Source: Bradyrhizobium lablabi
GTDB taxonomy: Bacteria; Pseudomonadota; Alphaproteobacteria; Rhizobiales; Xanthobacteraceae
Assembly (NCBI RefSeq): GCF_018129385.1
Contig: NZ_JAFCLN010000013.1
Location: 1 to 64,000 of the forward strand
Length of the DNA stretch: 64,000 bases
Reading direction: 5' to 3'
The notes under the pieces were generated by a model. That model did not search any database. It was not told the DNA's origin and saw only the letters and a program-made list of their open reading frames with translations. The position numbers were made by a program, and so were the translations under genes. Positions 9,103 through 17,610 of this stretch are shown here, piece after piece (the stretch's first letter is position 1; every line of letters begins with the position of its first letter).

Positions 9103-9168
9103 CTTCTCTTTGCAGGCCGCGTATCTGCCAGCGAACCGTTTTCAGTCCGCTTCGCACGGAGACCATTG

Positions 9169-9669
9169 ATGACCGATCGCCGTATCCTGCTTGCCACCGT
9201 TGCCGGCCTGTTCGGCCTTGGCGCATTCCGCTGGTTCCGCGCCGAGCCCGCGCAGGCTGCCGAAAAGTTCGAGGTCGAGAAGACCGACGCCGAATGGCGC
9301 GCCCAGCTCACCCCGCAGCAATACGATATCCTGCGCAAGCACGGCACGGAGCGGCCGTGGTCGAGCCCGCTGTTGAAGGAGCACCGCAAGGGCACCTTCG
9401 CCTGCGCCGGCTGTGACCTGCCGCTGTTCTCGTCCGACACCAAGTTCGACAGCGGCACCGGCTGGCCGAGCTTCTGGCAACCGCTCGACAACGCGCTCGG
9501 CAAGACCGAGGACCGCACCTACGGCATGACGCGGATCGAGGTGCATTGCCGCCGCTGCGGCGGCCATCTCGGCCATGTCTTCGACGACGGGCCGAAGCCG
9601 ACCGGCCTGCGCTATTGCATCGACGGATTTGCGCTTGTCTTCAAGCCGTCGGCGGCTTCGGCGTCCTGA
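9169..9669 (+). CDS. msrB: Exported peptide-methionine (R)-S-oxide reductase
   Basis: The 166-residue product reduces the R form of methionine sulfoxide in proteins. MsrB signs include CAGC and CRRC, the two zinc-binding pairs; GTGWPSF; HLGHVFDDGP; and the catalytic Cys150 in RYCIDG. An N-terminal hydrophobic segment after TDRR, ending in an AQAAE cleavage-like site, indicates periplasmic export, probably by Tat or Sec, so it would repair envelope proteins. The ATG at 9169 is used. A strong terminator follows and separates it from the flagellar hook promoter. Confidence 0.93.
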   Translation: MTDRRILLATVAGLFGLGAFRWFRAEPAQAAEKFEVEKTDAEWRAQLTPQQYDILRKHGTERPWSSPLLKEHRKGTFACAGCDLPLFSSDTKFDSGTGWPSFWQPLDNALGKTEDRTYGMTRIEVHCRRCGGHLGHVFDDGPKPTGLRYCIDGFALVFKPSAASAS

Positions 9670-9676
9670 TAAAACC

Positions 9677-9689
9677 GGCAATTATTGCC
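9677..9689. promoter_or_regulatory. GGCAA-N3-TTGCC dyad upstream of the flgE sigma-54 promoter
   Basis: GGCAATTATTGCC is a perfect 13-base dyad whose centre is about 84 bases upstream of the -24 element at 9766. That is a usual place for an enhancer bound by a sigma-54 activator. The same dyad occurs at 62230-62242 and, with one change, at 19737-19749. I infer an FlbD-like binding site. Confidence 0.55.
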
Positions 9690-9704
9690 TCCACCGGCAA
9701 ATGT

Positions 9705-9730
9705 GCCCCGGTCCGTGGACCGGGGCTTTT
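9705..9730 (+). terminator. Intrinsic terminator of msrB
   Basis: GCCCCGGTCC pairs perfectly with GGACCGGGGC (9705-9726) and is followed by TTTT. It closes the msrB transcript just before the flgE promoter. Confidence 0.85.
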
Positions 9731-9765
9731 CGTTCAAGCGGTTGATTTGGCTTGATTTTCATATT

Positions 9766-9780
9766 TGGCACGACGCTTGC
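9766..9780 (+). promoter_or_regulatory. Sigma-54 promoter of the flgE operon
   Basis: TGGCAC-N5-TTGC matches the -24/-12 consensus fully, with GG and GC separated by exactly ten bases. The predicted start point is near 9791, leaving a leader of about 45 bases before the flgE ATG. No competing sigma-70 type promoter is obvious. Confidence 0.85.
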
Positions 9781-9834
9781 GACAAGTTCTCCCGGATGCG
9801 GCATGGCCGCGCGGATCGAATTGGAGAACATGTC

Positions 9835-11640
9835 ATGGGTATCTTCGGGGCACTTACGACGGCGGTGGGCGGCCTGCGCGCGAATGCCTACGCGCTTGAA
9901 AACGTCTCGGGCAACATCGCCAACTCCCAGACCACCGCGTTCAAGCGCATCGACACCAGCTTCAAGGACCTGATCCCGCAGACCTCGACGACCCAGCAAT
10001 TGGCCGGCGGCGTCACCACCCAATCGCGCAGCACCAACAACGTGCAAGGCGACGTGCAGACCGCATCGGTCGCGACCTTCATGGCCATCAACGGCAACGG
10101 CTTCTTCGCGGTGCAAAAGCCCGGCAACTTCACCGACGGCACGCCGGTGTTCGACGGCGTCGACCGCTACACCCGCCGAGGCGATTTCCAGCTCGACAAG
10201 AGCGGCTACCTCGTCAACGGCGCCGGCTACTACCTGCAAGGCGTTCCGATCGACCCGACCACCGGCAACCCGTCCGGCAGCTCGCCGCAGGTGCTGAGAT
10301 TCCAGAACGACTTCCTGCCCGCGCAGCAAACCACCAAGATCGATTATCGCGCCAACCTTGCGTCCTATCCGCTGACCACCAAGCACGATACCTCCGTGCA
10401 GGGATCGGAGCTGATCGCGCCTTCGTCGTACAGCAACGGACACAATCCGCTCGTCGTCGGCACGCCGCCGGCGCCCTATACCGATCGCACGATCAGCGGC
10501 ACCGCGCAGTCCAACAAGGCGACGCCGTCGGTGTTCAACACCGGGGCGACCCTGCTGTCGGGCGCGGCCGGCACCGACTCGATCAGCGCCAACTTCGCCG
10601 TCAACGACACTATTACGATCAACGGCAACGTCATCACCTTCGTGGCGTCGGGCGCGGGGGCCAACCAGCTCAACATCACCGACGACATCGATGACCTGCT
10701 CGCCAAGATCAACTCCATTACCGGCTCCGCGTTGCCATCGACAATCAACAACGGTTCGATCACGCTGCACACCGGCACGACGTCGAACCTTACGATCTCC
10801 AGTTCGAATACGACGGCATTTGCCGCCCTCGGCTTCACCGGCACGGTCTCCGTGGCGCGCGGCGGTGGCGGCACGATCGGTACCGGCCAGGTGATCGGCA
10901 ACGACGTATCGACCTTCCTCGAGGAATCGGTCGCTGGCGGCGCGGTCACGACCTATGACGTCTCGGGTGCGCCCGTGAACCTACAGTTCCGCTGGGCCAA
11001 GACCGACAGCGCCTCGCTCGGTGCCGGCCATACCGATACCTGGAACCTGTTCTATCAGGTCAATCCGAATGCGACCGGCACGCAGGTGGCCTGGCAGAAC
11101 GTCAACACCAACTTCACCTTCTCCGCCGCCGGACAGATGTCGCCGCAAGTCCCGTCGATCACGCTCAACAACGCGGTGGTCAACGGCGTGTCGCTCGGCA
11201 GCCCCGTCATCAATTTCGGCACTGGTGGCATCACCCAGTTCGCCGATGCCAACGGCAACGTTCAGGTCAACCGGATCGAGCAGGATGGCTTCCCGGCCGG
11301 CCAGTTGCAGTCGGTCGGCGTCTCGACCAACGGCCGCATCGTCGGCAACTATTCCAACGGGCGCAACCTCGACCTCGCTGAAATTGCGGTCGCCACCTTC
11401 AACGGCACCAACTTCCTCAAGCGCGTCGACGGCGGCGCCTTCGAAGTGACCACCGAATCGGGGCAGGCGCTGTTCGGCAAGGCGGGCTCCATCGTCGGCT
11501 CGTCGCTGGAAAGTTCGAACACCGATATCGCCGACGAGTTCACCAAGCTGATTGTCACGCAGCAGGCCTATTCGGCGAACACCAAGGTCATCACCACATC
11601 CAATTCGATGGTGCAGGATCTCCTGAACGTGATGCGATAA
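9835..11640 (+). CDS. flgE: Flagellar hook protein FlgE
   Basis: FlgE polymerises into the hook outside the cell. The N-terminus (MGIFGALTTAVGGLRANAYALENVSGNIANSQT in character) is the flagellar rod/hook helix, and the C-terminus (TDIADEFTKLIVTQQAYSANTKVI region) is its coiled-coil partner; between them lie typical hook motifs such as GNGFFAV and YTRRGDFQLDKSGYLVN. At 601 residues it is much longer than enterobacterial FlgE (about 400). Part of the excess is a module at residues about 236-342 that is also present in FlgL. The ATG at 9835 has GGAG upstream. It heads flgE-flgK-flgL under a sigma-54 promoter. Confidence 0.95.
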   Translation: MGIFGALTTAVGGLRANAYALENVSGNIANSQTTAFKRIDTSFKDLIPQTSTTQQLAGGVTTQSRSTNNVQGDVQTASVATFMAINGNGFFAVQKPGNFTDGTPVFDGVDRYTRRGDFQLDKSGYLVNGAGYYLQGVPIDPTTGNPSGSSPQVLRFQNDFLPAQQTTKIDYRANLASYPLTTKHDTSVQGSELIAPSSYSNGHNPLVVGTPPAPYTDRTISGTAQSNKATPSVFNTGATLLSGAAGTDSISANFAVNDTITINGNVITFVASGAGANQLNITDDIDDLLAKINSITGSALPSTINNGSITLHTGTTSNLTISSSNTTAFAALGFTGTVSVARGGGGTIGTGQVIGNDVSTFLEESVAGGAVTTYDVSGAPVNLQFRWAKTDSASLGAGHTDTWNLFYQVNPNATGTQVAWQNVNTNFTFSAAGQMSPQVPSITLNNAVVNGVSLGSPVINFGTGGITQFADANGNVQVNRIEQDGFPAGQLQSVGVSTNGRIVGNYSNGRNLDLAEIAVATFNGTNFLKRVDGGAFEVTTESGQALFGKAGSIVGSSLESSNTDIADEFTKLIVTQQAYSANTKVITTSNSMVQDLLNVMR

Positions 11641-11677
11641 TCGGCATCACGACACGAGCTGAGGTGAGTATCCAGTC

Positions 11678-13555
11678 ATGGGTTTGAGCCAAGCCCTCTT
11701 CACCGCGATGTCGGGCCTGCGGGCGACGCAAGCCTCGCTCTCGCTGGTGTCCTCGAACGTCGCCAACGCGGAAACGCCGGGCTACGTCCGGAAGACCACC
11801 AACCAGGTCACCGGCCTGACCGGCGACTATGGTTCGAGCGTCCTGATCAACGGCGTCAACCGGGAGCTCGATCAATATCTACAGACCCAGGTGCGCACCG
11901 AAATGTCGGGCGCTACCTATTCCGCCATCCGCTCGACCTATCTTTCCAATCTGCAATCGGTCTACGGCAATCCCGGTGATGCCGGCACCATCGAATACGC
12001 ATTCAACAACCTTTTGACCGCGGTCCAGGGGCTGTCGACCAGTCCGGACTCCCAGGCGGCCCGCATCGGCGTCATCAACGCCGCGGCATCGATGGCGCAG
12101 CAACTCAACGCGACGACGCAGGGGATTCAGAACCTGCGCGCCAATGCCGAAACCGGCATCAACGAGTCCATCAACGTCGCCAACAATGCGATGGCGCAGA
12201 TCGCCAAGATCAACATTCAGTTGCAGGCCAACGGCAAGACTGACGCTGCCACGGCCTCGCTACTCGATCAGCGCGATCAGTATATCGACCAGCTATCGCA
12301 ACTGATGGATATCAGGACCGTCACCAACAATCTCAATCAGGTGACCGTGTTCACCAATTCCGGCGTGCAGCTCGTCGGCACCGAAGCCTCGCAGTTGAGC
12401 TTCAATCCGCAGGGCACGATGACGCCCAACACGCTGTACAATTCGGATCCCACCAAGAACAACGTCGGCACCATCACCATCAACTTTCCGCATGGCGGCA
12501 GCTACGACATGGTGTCGACCAATTCGATCCGGTCCGGCAAGATCGCCGCCTATCTGGAGCTGCGCGACAACACGCTGGTGCAGGCGCAGGCGCAGATCGA
12601 CCAGTTTGCCGCGTCGATGGCGAGCGCGCTGTCAGACAAGACCACCGATGGCGCCGCGGCTACCTCGGGCGCCCAGACCGGTTTCGATCTCGACCTGGCG
12701 GGCTTGAAGAGCGGCAACGTCATCCACGTCACCTACAAGGACAACCTCACCGGCGCCACGCATAATCTTTCGATCGTGCGGGTCGACGATCCCAGCGTGT
12801 TGCCGCTCGGCAATTCGGCGACGCTCGATCCCAACGACGAAGTGTTGGGCGTGGACTTTTCCGCCGGCATGGGTTCGGTGCTTGCCCAGCTCAATTCCGC
12901 GCTTGGTTCCACCGCCAACCTTCAGTTCTCGAATCCATCGGGCACCACGCTGCGCGTGCTCGACGACGGCGCGACGAACCGCTCCGACGTGACGGCGGCC
13001 TCGGTGACGACCACGATGTCCTCGCTCACCAGCGGCAATCCGCAGCTTCCGTTCTTCACCGACAATGGCGTGCCGTTCTCGGGCGCGATCACGGCGAACG
13101 GCTTGCAGCAGACCGGTCTTGCCGGGCGCATCAGCGTCAACACCGCGCTGCTCGGCGATCCTTCGCGTACCATCGTCTATTCGACCAATCCGCTCACCGC
13201 GGCCGGCGATACCACACGCTCCGATTTCATCCTGAACCAGCTCGCGAACGGAAACTATCGCTATACGCCGCAGACCGGCATCGGTACCACGGCAGCGCCC
13301 TTCACCGGCACGCTAGCGAACTTCGCGCGTCAGTTCATCAGCCAGCAGGGCGAGAACGCGACGTCGGCCAAGCAGCTCGCGGACGGCCAGAGCGTCGTGC
13401 TCAATACGCTCCAGGAAAAAGTGACGGCGACGTCAGGCGTGAACATCGACGACGAGATGGCGCATCTCTTGGCGCTGCAAAACGCCTATTCGGCCAACGC
13501 GCGCGTGATGTCGTCCATCAAGCAGATGTACGACACGCTGATCCAGGCGATGTGA
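11678..13555 (+). CDS. flgK: Hook-filament junction protein FlgK (HAP1)
   Basis: FlgK forms the first junction ring between hook and filament. The 625-residue product has the flagellar N-terminal domain (LSQALFTAMSGLRATQASL), the FlgK helical domain (residues about 90-310, with DQRDQYIDQLS), and the C-terminal domain ending NIDDEMAHLLALQNAYSANARVMSSIKQMYDTL, the standard FlgK ending. The middle (about 330-510) is a variable, Ser/Thr/Asn-rich surface region. It lies 37 bases after flgE with a GAGGTGAG ribosome binding site and six to eight bases before flgL, so the three are one operon. Confidence 0.95.
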   Translation: MGLSQALFTAMSGLRATQASLSLVSSNVANAETPGYVRKTTNQVTGLTGDYGSSVLINGVNRELDQYLQTQVRTEMSGATYSAIRSTYLSNLQSVYGNPGDAGTIEYAFNNLLTAVQGLSTSPDSQAARIGVINAAASMAQQLNATTQGIQNLRANAETGINESINVANNAMAQIAKINIQLQANGKTDAATASLLDQRDQYIDQLSQLMDIRTVTNNLNQVTVFTNSGVQLVGTEASQLSFNPQGTMTPNTLYNSDPTKNNVGTITINFPHGGSYDMVSTNSIRSGKIAAYLELRDNTLVQAQAQIDQFAASMASALSDKTTDGAAATSGAQTGFDLDLAGLKSGNVIHVTYKDNLTGATHNLSIVRVDDPSVLPLGNSATLDPNDEVLGVDFSAGMGSVLAQLNSALGSTANLQFSNPSGTTLRVLDDGATNRSDVTAASVTTTMSSLTSGNPQLPFFTDNGVPFSGAITANGLQQTGLAGRISVNTALLGDPSRTIVYSTNPLTAAGDTTRSDFILNQLANGNYRYTPQTGIGTTAAPFTGTLANFARQFISQQGENATSAKQLADGQSVVLNTLQEKVTATSGVNIDDEMAHLLALQNAYSANARVMSSIKQMYDTLIQAM

Positions 13556-13562
13556 GGGTTTC

Positions 13563-15434
13563 ATGGCTATCGACGGCGTAAACGGCAGGACGAACTATAT
13601 CGGATCGTCGATCGTCAATCTCCGAGCCCAACTCGACGAGCTGACGCGGCAGCTTGCAAGCGGCAAGGTTTCGACCACCTATGCCGGCCAGGGGCCGGAT
13701 CGCGGATTTGCGCTCAGCCTTCGTTCGCAGGTCTCACTCATCGACGCCTACAAGGACACCGCCAACAACGTCAATACACGGCTCAGCGTCGTCAATCTCG
13801 CGCTACAGGGCATGGTGGACATCGGCAAGTCGGTCAAGAGCGCGGCGACCACGGCAACCGTCGTGCTCAACGACAGTGGCCAGACCTCGGGCCAGATCAC
13901 GGCGCAGGCCGCGTTCGCCAACGCGGTGTCGCTACTCAACAGCCAGTCGGGTGACCGCTATCTGTTTTCGGGACGCACGACCGACCAGCCGGCCACCGTT
14001 TCCGCCGACGTCATGCTCTATGGCGACGGCGCCAAGGCAGGATTGTCGCAACTGGTCAACGAACGCCGGCAGGCCGATCAGGGTGTCGGCAATATGGGGC
14101 ATCTTGCCGTCTCCTCGCCGCCCGCGACGACGACCGTGACGAGCCTCGCCGAAGATGGCTCCGCATTCGGCTTCAAGCTCGGCACCGTCACCTCGTCGTT
14201 GACCGGCGCAACGGTGACGCAGGCAACCGGCGTGCCGCCATCGGTGACTGTCGACCTGGGCGCTACCAATCCAAACGAAGGCGACAAGATCACGTTCAAT
14301 TTCACGCTGCCCGACGGCACGACCGAGCCGCTCACGCTGACGGCAACCACGACCAGTCCGGTGCCGGCCGGCTCGTTCGCAATTGGCGCCGATACCGCTG
14401 CGACGACGGCCAATCTACAGACGGCGCTGACCTCGGCGGTCAAGACGCTCGGCGACACCTCGCTGGTGGCGGCTTCCGCCATCAAGGCCTCGGATGACTT
14501 CTTCAACCCATCGGCCACGATCGGCGGAAGCTCGGTCAACAACCAGGCCGCGACGCCCGGGCCGATCACCGGCGCAACGGCGCTTTCGGGCGCGGCCGGC
14601 ACGGATTCGCTGACCACAAGCTTCGGGATCGGCGACACCATCACCGTCAACGGCACGCCGATCACCTTCGTTGCGTCCGGCGCGACGGGCAACGAGGTCA
14701 ACATCACCGACAGCGTCCAGACGCTGCTCGCCAAGATCGATTCGATCACCGGCACCAAGACTCCATCGACCATCAACGGCGGCGCCATCACGCTGCATGG
14801 CGGCAGCGGAGAATCTCTCACCGTGACCAGCTCGAACACGGCCGCGTTCGCCGCGCTTGGTTTCGGCCCGACCGTGTCCGCAAATCCGGCGCCGCTCCGC
14901 GTTGCCGGCCCGCCGTTCAATACGGCGACCACACTGGTGGCCGGTACACCGGCGAACACTGTCTCGTGGTACACCGGCGAAACCGGCACGGACTCCGCGC
15001 GGGGCACTGCGGTGGCGCGTGTGGATCAGGCGGTCACGGTGCAATACGGGGCGCGTGCCAACGAGGAGGCGTTGCGCTATCAATTGCAGAACATCGCGGT
15101 CTATGCCGTGGTCACCACCAACGCTGCCAACCCGAATGCGAGCGCGCAGGTGGCCGCGCTCCAACAGCGCGTTTCGGCGAACCTTGCGCCGCAGACCGGC
15201 CAGCAATCGATCCAGGATATGCAGGCCGAGTTCGCCGGCGCGCAAACCGCGATCAAGGCCGCAACCGACCGCCAGACCCAGCTCAAGGGCATGGCACAGA
15301 CGATGCTGGACTCGATCGAAGGCATCAATCAGGACGAGGTGGCAACCAAGATCCTGGCGTTGCAGACCAATCTACAGGCGTCCTATCAGACCACCTCGAT
15401 GCTGTATCAGACGACGCTGCTCAAATATCTCTGA
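13563..15434 (+). CDS. flgL: Hook-filament junction protein FlgL (HAP3), enlarged
   Basis: FlgL forms the second junction layer at the base of the filament. Flagellin-like helices are visible at the N-terminus (LRAQLDELTRQLASGKVSTTY) and C-terminus (GINQDEVATKILALQTNLQASYQTT). The product is 623 residues, about twice enterobacterial FlgL. The insertion includes a segment near residues 210-330 and a module at residues about 337-441 that is 66 percent identical to part of FlgE. That module contains a flagellin IN-motif-like core (GDTITVNGTPITF). It is followed by a strong terminator. Confidence 0.92.
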   Translation: MAIDGVNGRTNYIGSSIVNLRAQLDELTRQLASGKVSTTYAGQGPDRGFALSLRSQVSLIDAYKDTANNVNTRLSVVNLALQGMVDIGKSVKSAATTATVVLNDSGQTSGQITAQAAFANAVSLLNSQSGDRYLFSGRTTDQPATVSADVMLYGDGAKAGLSQLVNERRQADQGVGNMGHLAVSSPPATTTVTSLAEDGSAFGFKLGTVTSSLTGATVTQATGVPPSVTVDLGATNPNEGDKITFNFTLPDGTTEPLTLTATTTSPVPAGSFAIGADTAATTANLQTALTSAVKTLGDTSLVAASAIKASDDFFNPSATIGGSSVNNQAATPGPITGATALSGAAGTDSLTTSFGIGDTITVNGTPITFVASGATGNEVNITDSVQTLLAKIDSITGTKTPSTINGGAITLHGGSGESLTVTSSNTAAFAALGFGPTVSANPAPLRVAGPPFNTATTLVAGTPANTVSWYTGETGTDSARGTAVARVDQAVTVQYGARANEEALRYQLQNIAVYAVVTTNAANPNASAQVAALQQRVSANLAPQTGQQSIQDMQAEFAGAQTAIKAATDRQTQLKGMAQTMLDSIEGINQDEVATKILALQTNLQASYQTTSMLYQTTLLKYL

Positions 15435-15454
15435 CGATCGCGACGCCGGGTACA

Positions 15455-15484
15455 AAAAAGGCCTTCGTATGAAGGCCTTTTTCG
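15455..15484. terminator. Terminator between flgL and flbT
   Basis: AAAAGGCCTTC and GAAGGCCTTTT form a perfect stem with loop GTAT, flanked by A and T runs, so it can serve both the rightward flgL operon and leftward flbT transcript. Confidence 0.88.
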
Positions 15485-15502
15485 TTTCGATTTTTGCTTC
15501 GA

Positions 15503-15940
15503 TCAGGCCGATTTTCGATCGGTCGCTTCGTCCGCGTCATGCTCCTGGAGCTTGCGGGCGGTCTCGATCAGCTTCTCTTCATGGCCGATCAGTTTCCTGC
15601 CTTCCTTCAGGGCGTGATAGAGATCGCCGTTGAGGATATAGTTGTTGATGCCTTCGATATAGGGCCAGGCGCTCGGCATCGCCGTCAGCACGTCACGCAC
15701 CAGGCTGAAATAGGTCGGGTGATGCGCCATCGGATCCGGCGACAGATACATCAACTGCACGGCGAGATAGACCAGCTTGGCCGGCGTGTCGGCGGTCTCC
15801 GGCGTCAGGATGTCCTTTTCGCGCAGGATCGGAATCCGGTCGCCGTCAATCAGCAGACGCGCGCGCTGATCGGAATTGGTGATGACGCATGCGCCGATGA
15901 TGATGCGCTCGTGCGGCTTGAGTTCGACTTTCAAGGCCAT
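15503..15940 (-). CDS. flbT: Flagellin synthesis regulator FlbT
   Basis: FlbT binds flagellin mRNA and adjusts flagellin synthesis after hook completion in Caulobacter and other alphaproteobacteria. The 145-residue product begins MALKVELKPHERIIIG, the typical FlbT start, and contains LREKDIL and YYxL-like segments through AWPYIEGINNYIL. The ATG at 15940 was chosen for this conserved start and the GGAGAAC before it. Its usual partner flaF lies divergently to the right, so the pair share a 384-base regulatory region. Cytoplasmic. Confidence 0.93.
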   Translation of the reverse strand: MALKVELKPHERIIIGACVITNSDQRARLLIDGDRIPILREKDILTPETADTPAKLVYLAVQLMYLSPDPMAHHPTYFSLVRDVLTAMPSAWPYIEGINNYILNGDLYHALKEGRKLIGHEEKLIETARKLQEHDADEATDRKSA

Positions 15941-16324
15941 GCCTGTTCTCCGTTGCCGCTGGCGCGCGAGCAAATGCCGGCTTCTTCTTTGCGATTGTGC
16001 GGTCCGCGGCCGATTCGGCTGTGATCCTTCCCGATCATGGTTAACGGACGGTAAATGCGGCCGCCGCCGCGTCCGTAGTATTCCGGGACAGGCTCATTTG
16101 TCGTCCGGTCGAATCAATGTGTGGTTGTCGTTTTATGTTTTCTTAGAGACCTCGGCATCAGGCTGAGCCGTCGCCTTGCGTCGGAATGAACACGCGTTTT
16201 TGCCGCCTCGCTGACACACTTGGTAACCGCCGCTAACCATATTTAAAGGTCGTACCTGTATGAAAGATAGGCAGTTTTGAAGTTCCCGCGGCGCCTGCCA
16301 ACCGCTCCCCATTGAGGTTACTGA
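15941..16324. promoter_or_regulatory. Intergenic region between divergent flbT and flaF, with a CtrA-like box
   Basis: No gene is supported here. At 16041-16055 lies TTAACGGACGGTAAA, seven of eight matches to TTAA-N7-TTAA. The same arrangement occurs upstream of fliX. A second looser group of TAACC motifs is at 16220-16238. The flaF promoter itself could not be placed. Confidence 0.45.
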
Positions 16325-16690
16325 ATGTCTAATGCAGCCCAAGCCTACGCTCGCACTTCCCAGACGACGTCGTCCCCTCGTGAAATCGAAGCGCAGGCGC
16401 TCCTGAAGGCTGCACGGCAGCTCCAGGAGGTGCAGACCAACTGGACCGGCCCGGGCAAGCATATGGACGACGCGCTGCTGTTCAATCGCCGGCTGTGGTC
16501 GATCTTCATGAGCGCGGCCTCTGCCGCAGAGAATCCGCAGCCGCTCGAGGTCCGCCAGAACATCGCCAATATCGGCGTGTTCGTCATGAAGCAGACCGTC
16601 GAGATGCAGCTCAACCCCGATCCGGCCAAGCTGAAGTCGCTGATCGACATCAACTGCAATCTGGCTGCCGGTCTCGCCGGCCGCGGCTAA
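16325..16690 (+). CDS. flaF: Flagellar biosynthesis regulator FlaF
   Basis: FlaF works with FlbT in controlling flagellin synthesis and export in alphaproteobacteria. The 121-residue product has the FlaF pattern: an N-terminal SNAAQAYARTSQ segment, ALLKAARQLQ, NRRLWSIFMSA, and NIANIGVFVMKQTVEMQ. It is soluble and helical. It is preceded by GAGG about eight bases before the ATG. A hypothetical gene follows 29 bases later and may be in the same transcript. Confidence 0.93.
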   Translation: MSNAAQAYARTSQTTSSPREIEAQALLKAARQLQEVQTNWTGPGKHMDDALLFNRRLWSIFMSAASAAENPQPLEVRQNIANIGVFVMKQTVEMQLNPDPAKLKSLIDINCNLAAGLAGRG

Positions 16691-16719
16691 CGGGATCCGG
16701 GCGGGCAGGGAGTGGTCGA

Positions 16720-17085
16720 ATGGCCGATATGATGTCGATCCTGTCGGCCAGCTACAAGTCCGCGGGGCTCAACGTCCCCTCGCATACGCCGTACGTCGCC
16801 GTCGACCCGGCGCTGTACGAGGGAAGCTGGACCGGCAAATACCCCGACGGCAAGACGTTCGAGATCGGTGTGTCGAACGTCAACGGGTTCCGCGCCAAGG
16901 TGGCGTACAAGTCCGGCACCACCGTCAAGTACCAGGACGTGCTGATCAAGGACAATGCGTTCCGGGTCGGCGACACCAAGTTCACGCTCACCGGATACGG
17001 CCAGGCGCTGGTCAAGAACGTCGTCACGGATCCCGCGTCGGGCTCGACCTTTCTCGACCAGGCCTACGCCAAACGGACCAAATAG
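16720..17085 (+). CDS. Hypothetical protein downstream of flaF
   Basis: The 121-residue product has no signal peptide and no motif I recognise. The first 25 residues look helical; residues about 28-115 alternate short strands (GSWTGKYPDGKTFEIGVSNV, FRAKVAYKSGTTVKYQDVLI), suggesting a small beta-barrel or lipocalin-like fold; this is inferred from pattern only. It follows flaF closely on the same strand with an AGGGAGTGG ribosome binding region, and is five bases from a convergent FlaG-like gene. The position suggests a flagellum- or flagellin-related role, unproven. Confidence 0.65.
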   Translation: MADMMSILSASYKSAGLNVPSHTPYVAVDPALYEGSWTGKYPDGKTFEIGVSNVNGFRAKVAYKSGTTVKYQDVLIKDNAFRVGDTKFTLTGYGQALVKNVVTDPASGSTFLDQAYAKRTK

Positions 17086-17089
17086 CCTC

Positions 17090-17455
17090 TCAAGCCTCGC
17101 GGTCGGTGGCGCGCAGGCGCGTCGGCGCGTTTTTGGTCAGATCGAGCGTGTTGAAATAGGCGCGGCGGCGCAGCACCGCTTCTTCCGGAAATTGCTTCAC
17201 CACCACGCTCGTGCGATTATCGACCACCTGGTACACGATCGAAGCCGCTTCGCGATCGATCACCACCTGATTGGAGAGCGAGCGCGTGGGGACGTTGGCA
17301 TTGAAGCGCGCGGGCGCGCCGGCGTCGGGCGCGGTCACGCTCTTGGGCGCCGGCAATTCGGTCGCGACCGCCTGTGTAGCCGTTTCGCTGGCCGGCTGGA
17401 CGATAGGCGCGGCAACCGGTGCCCCCACCGGTTTGATGCTGAAATCCGTACTCAT
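17090..17455 (-). CDS. FlaG-like small protein
   Basis: The 121-residue product has a low-complexity Ala/Pro-rich N-terminus and a C-terminal half with VVIDREAASIVYQVVDNRTSVVVKQFPEEA in character, which resembles FlaG-family proteins (R/V-Q-V-x-D-x-x-T-x-x-V-I-R-Q-x-P). FlaG proteins affect filament length in some bacteria. The ATG at 17455 has AGGAGG just upstream and is preferred to an earlier in-frame ATG at 17509. It is on the same strand as the flgI-flgJ-flgN operon but 155 bases beyond its end, so it may have its own promoter. Confidence 0.6.
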   Translation of the reverse strand: MSTDFSIKPVGAPVAAPIVQPASETATQAVATELPAPKSVTAPDAGAPARFNANVPTRSLSNQVVIDREAASIVYQVVDNRTSVVVKQFPEEAVLRRRAYFNTLDLTKNAPTRLRATDREA

Positions 17456-17610
17456 GGCAACCTCCTGAGGCGCCCCTGAAGTCAAATCCCAACCCTTCCC
17501 GGTAGGCAACTATGCCCGCCAGCTCTCAATATGCTGTTATGAAATGCGATGAATGCCGCGCTCATGTGAGCGCGACATTTTGATGAAAATTCTATCGATT
17601 GCGCCGCGCG

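Noticed and set aside
16216..16240. Second CtrA box near flaF (TAACC repeats)
   Set aside because: The spacing between half-sites is not seven bases, so the match to TTAA-N7-TTAA is poor.
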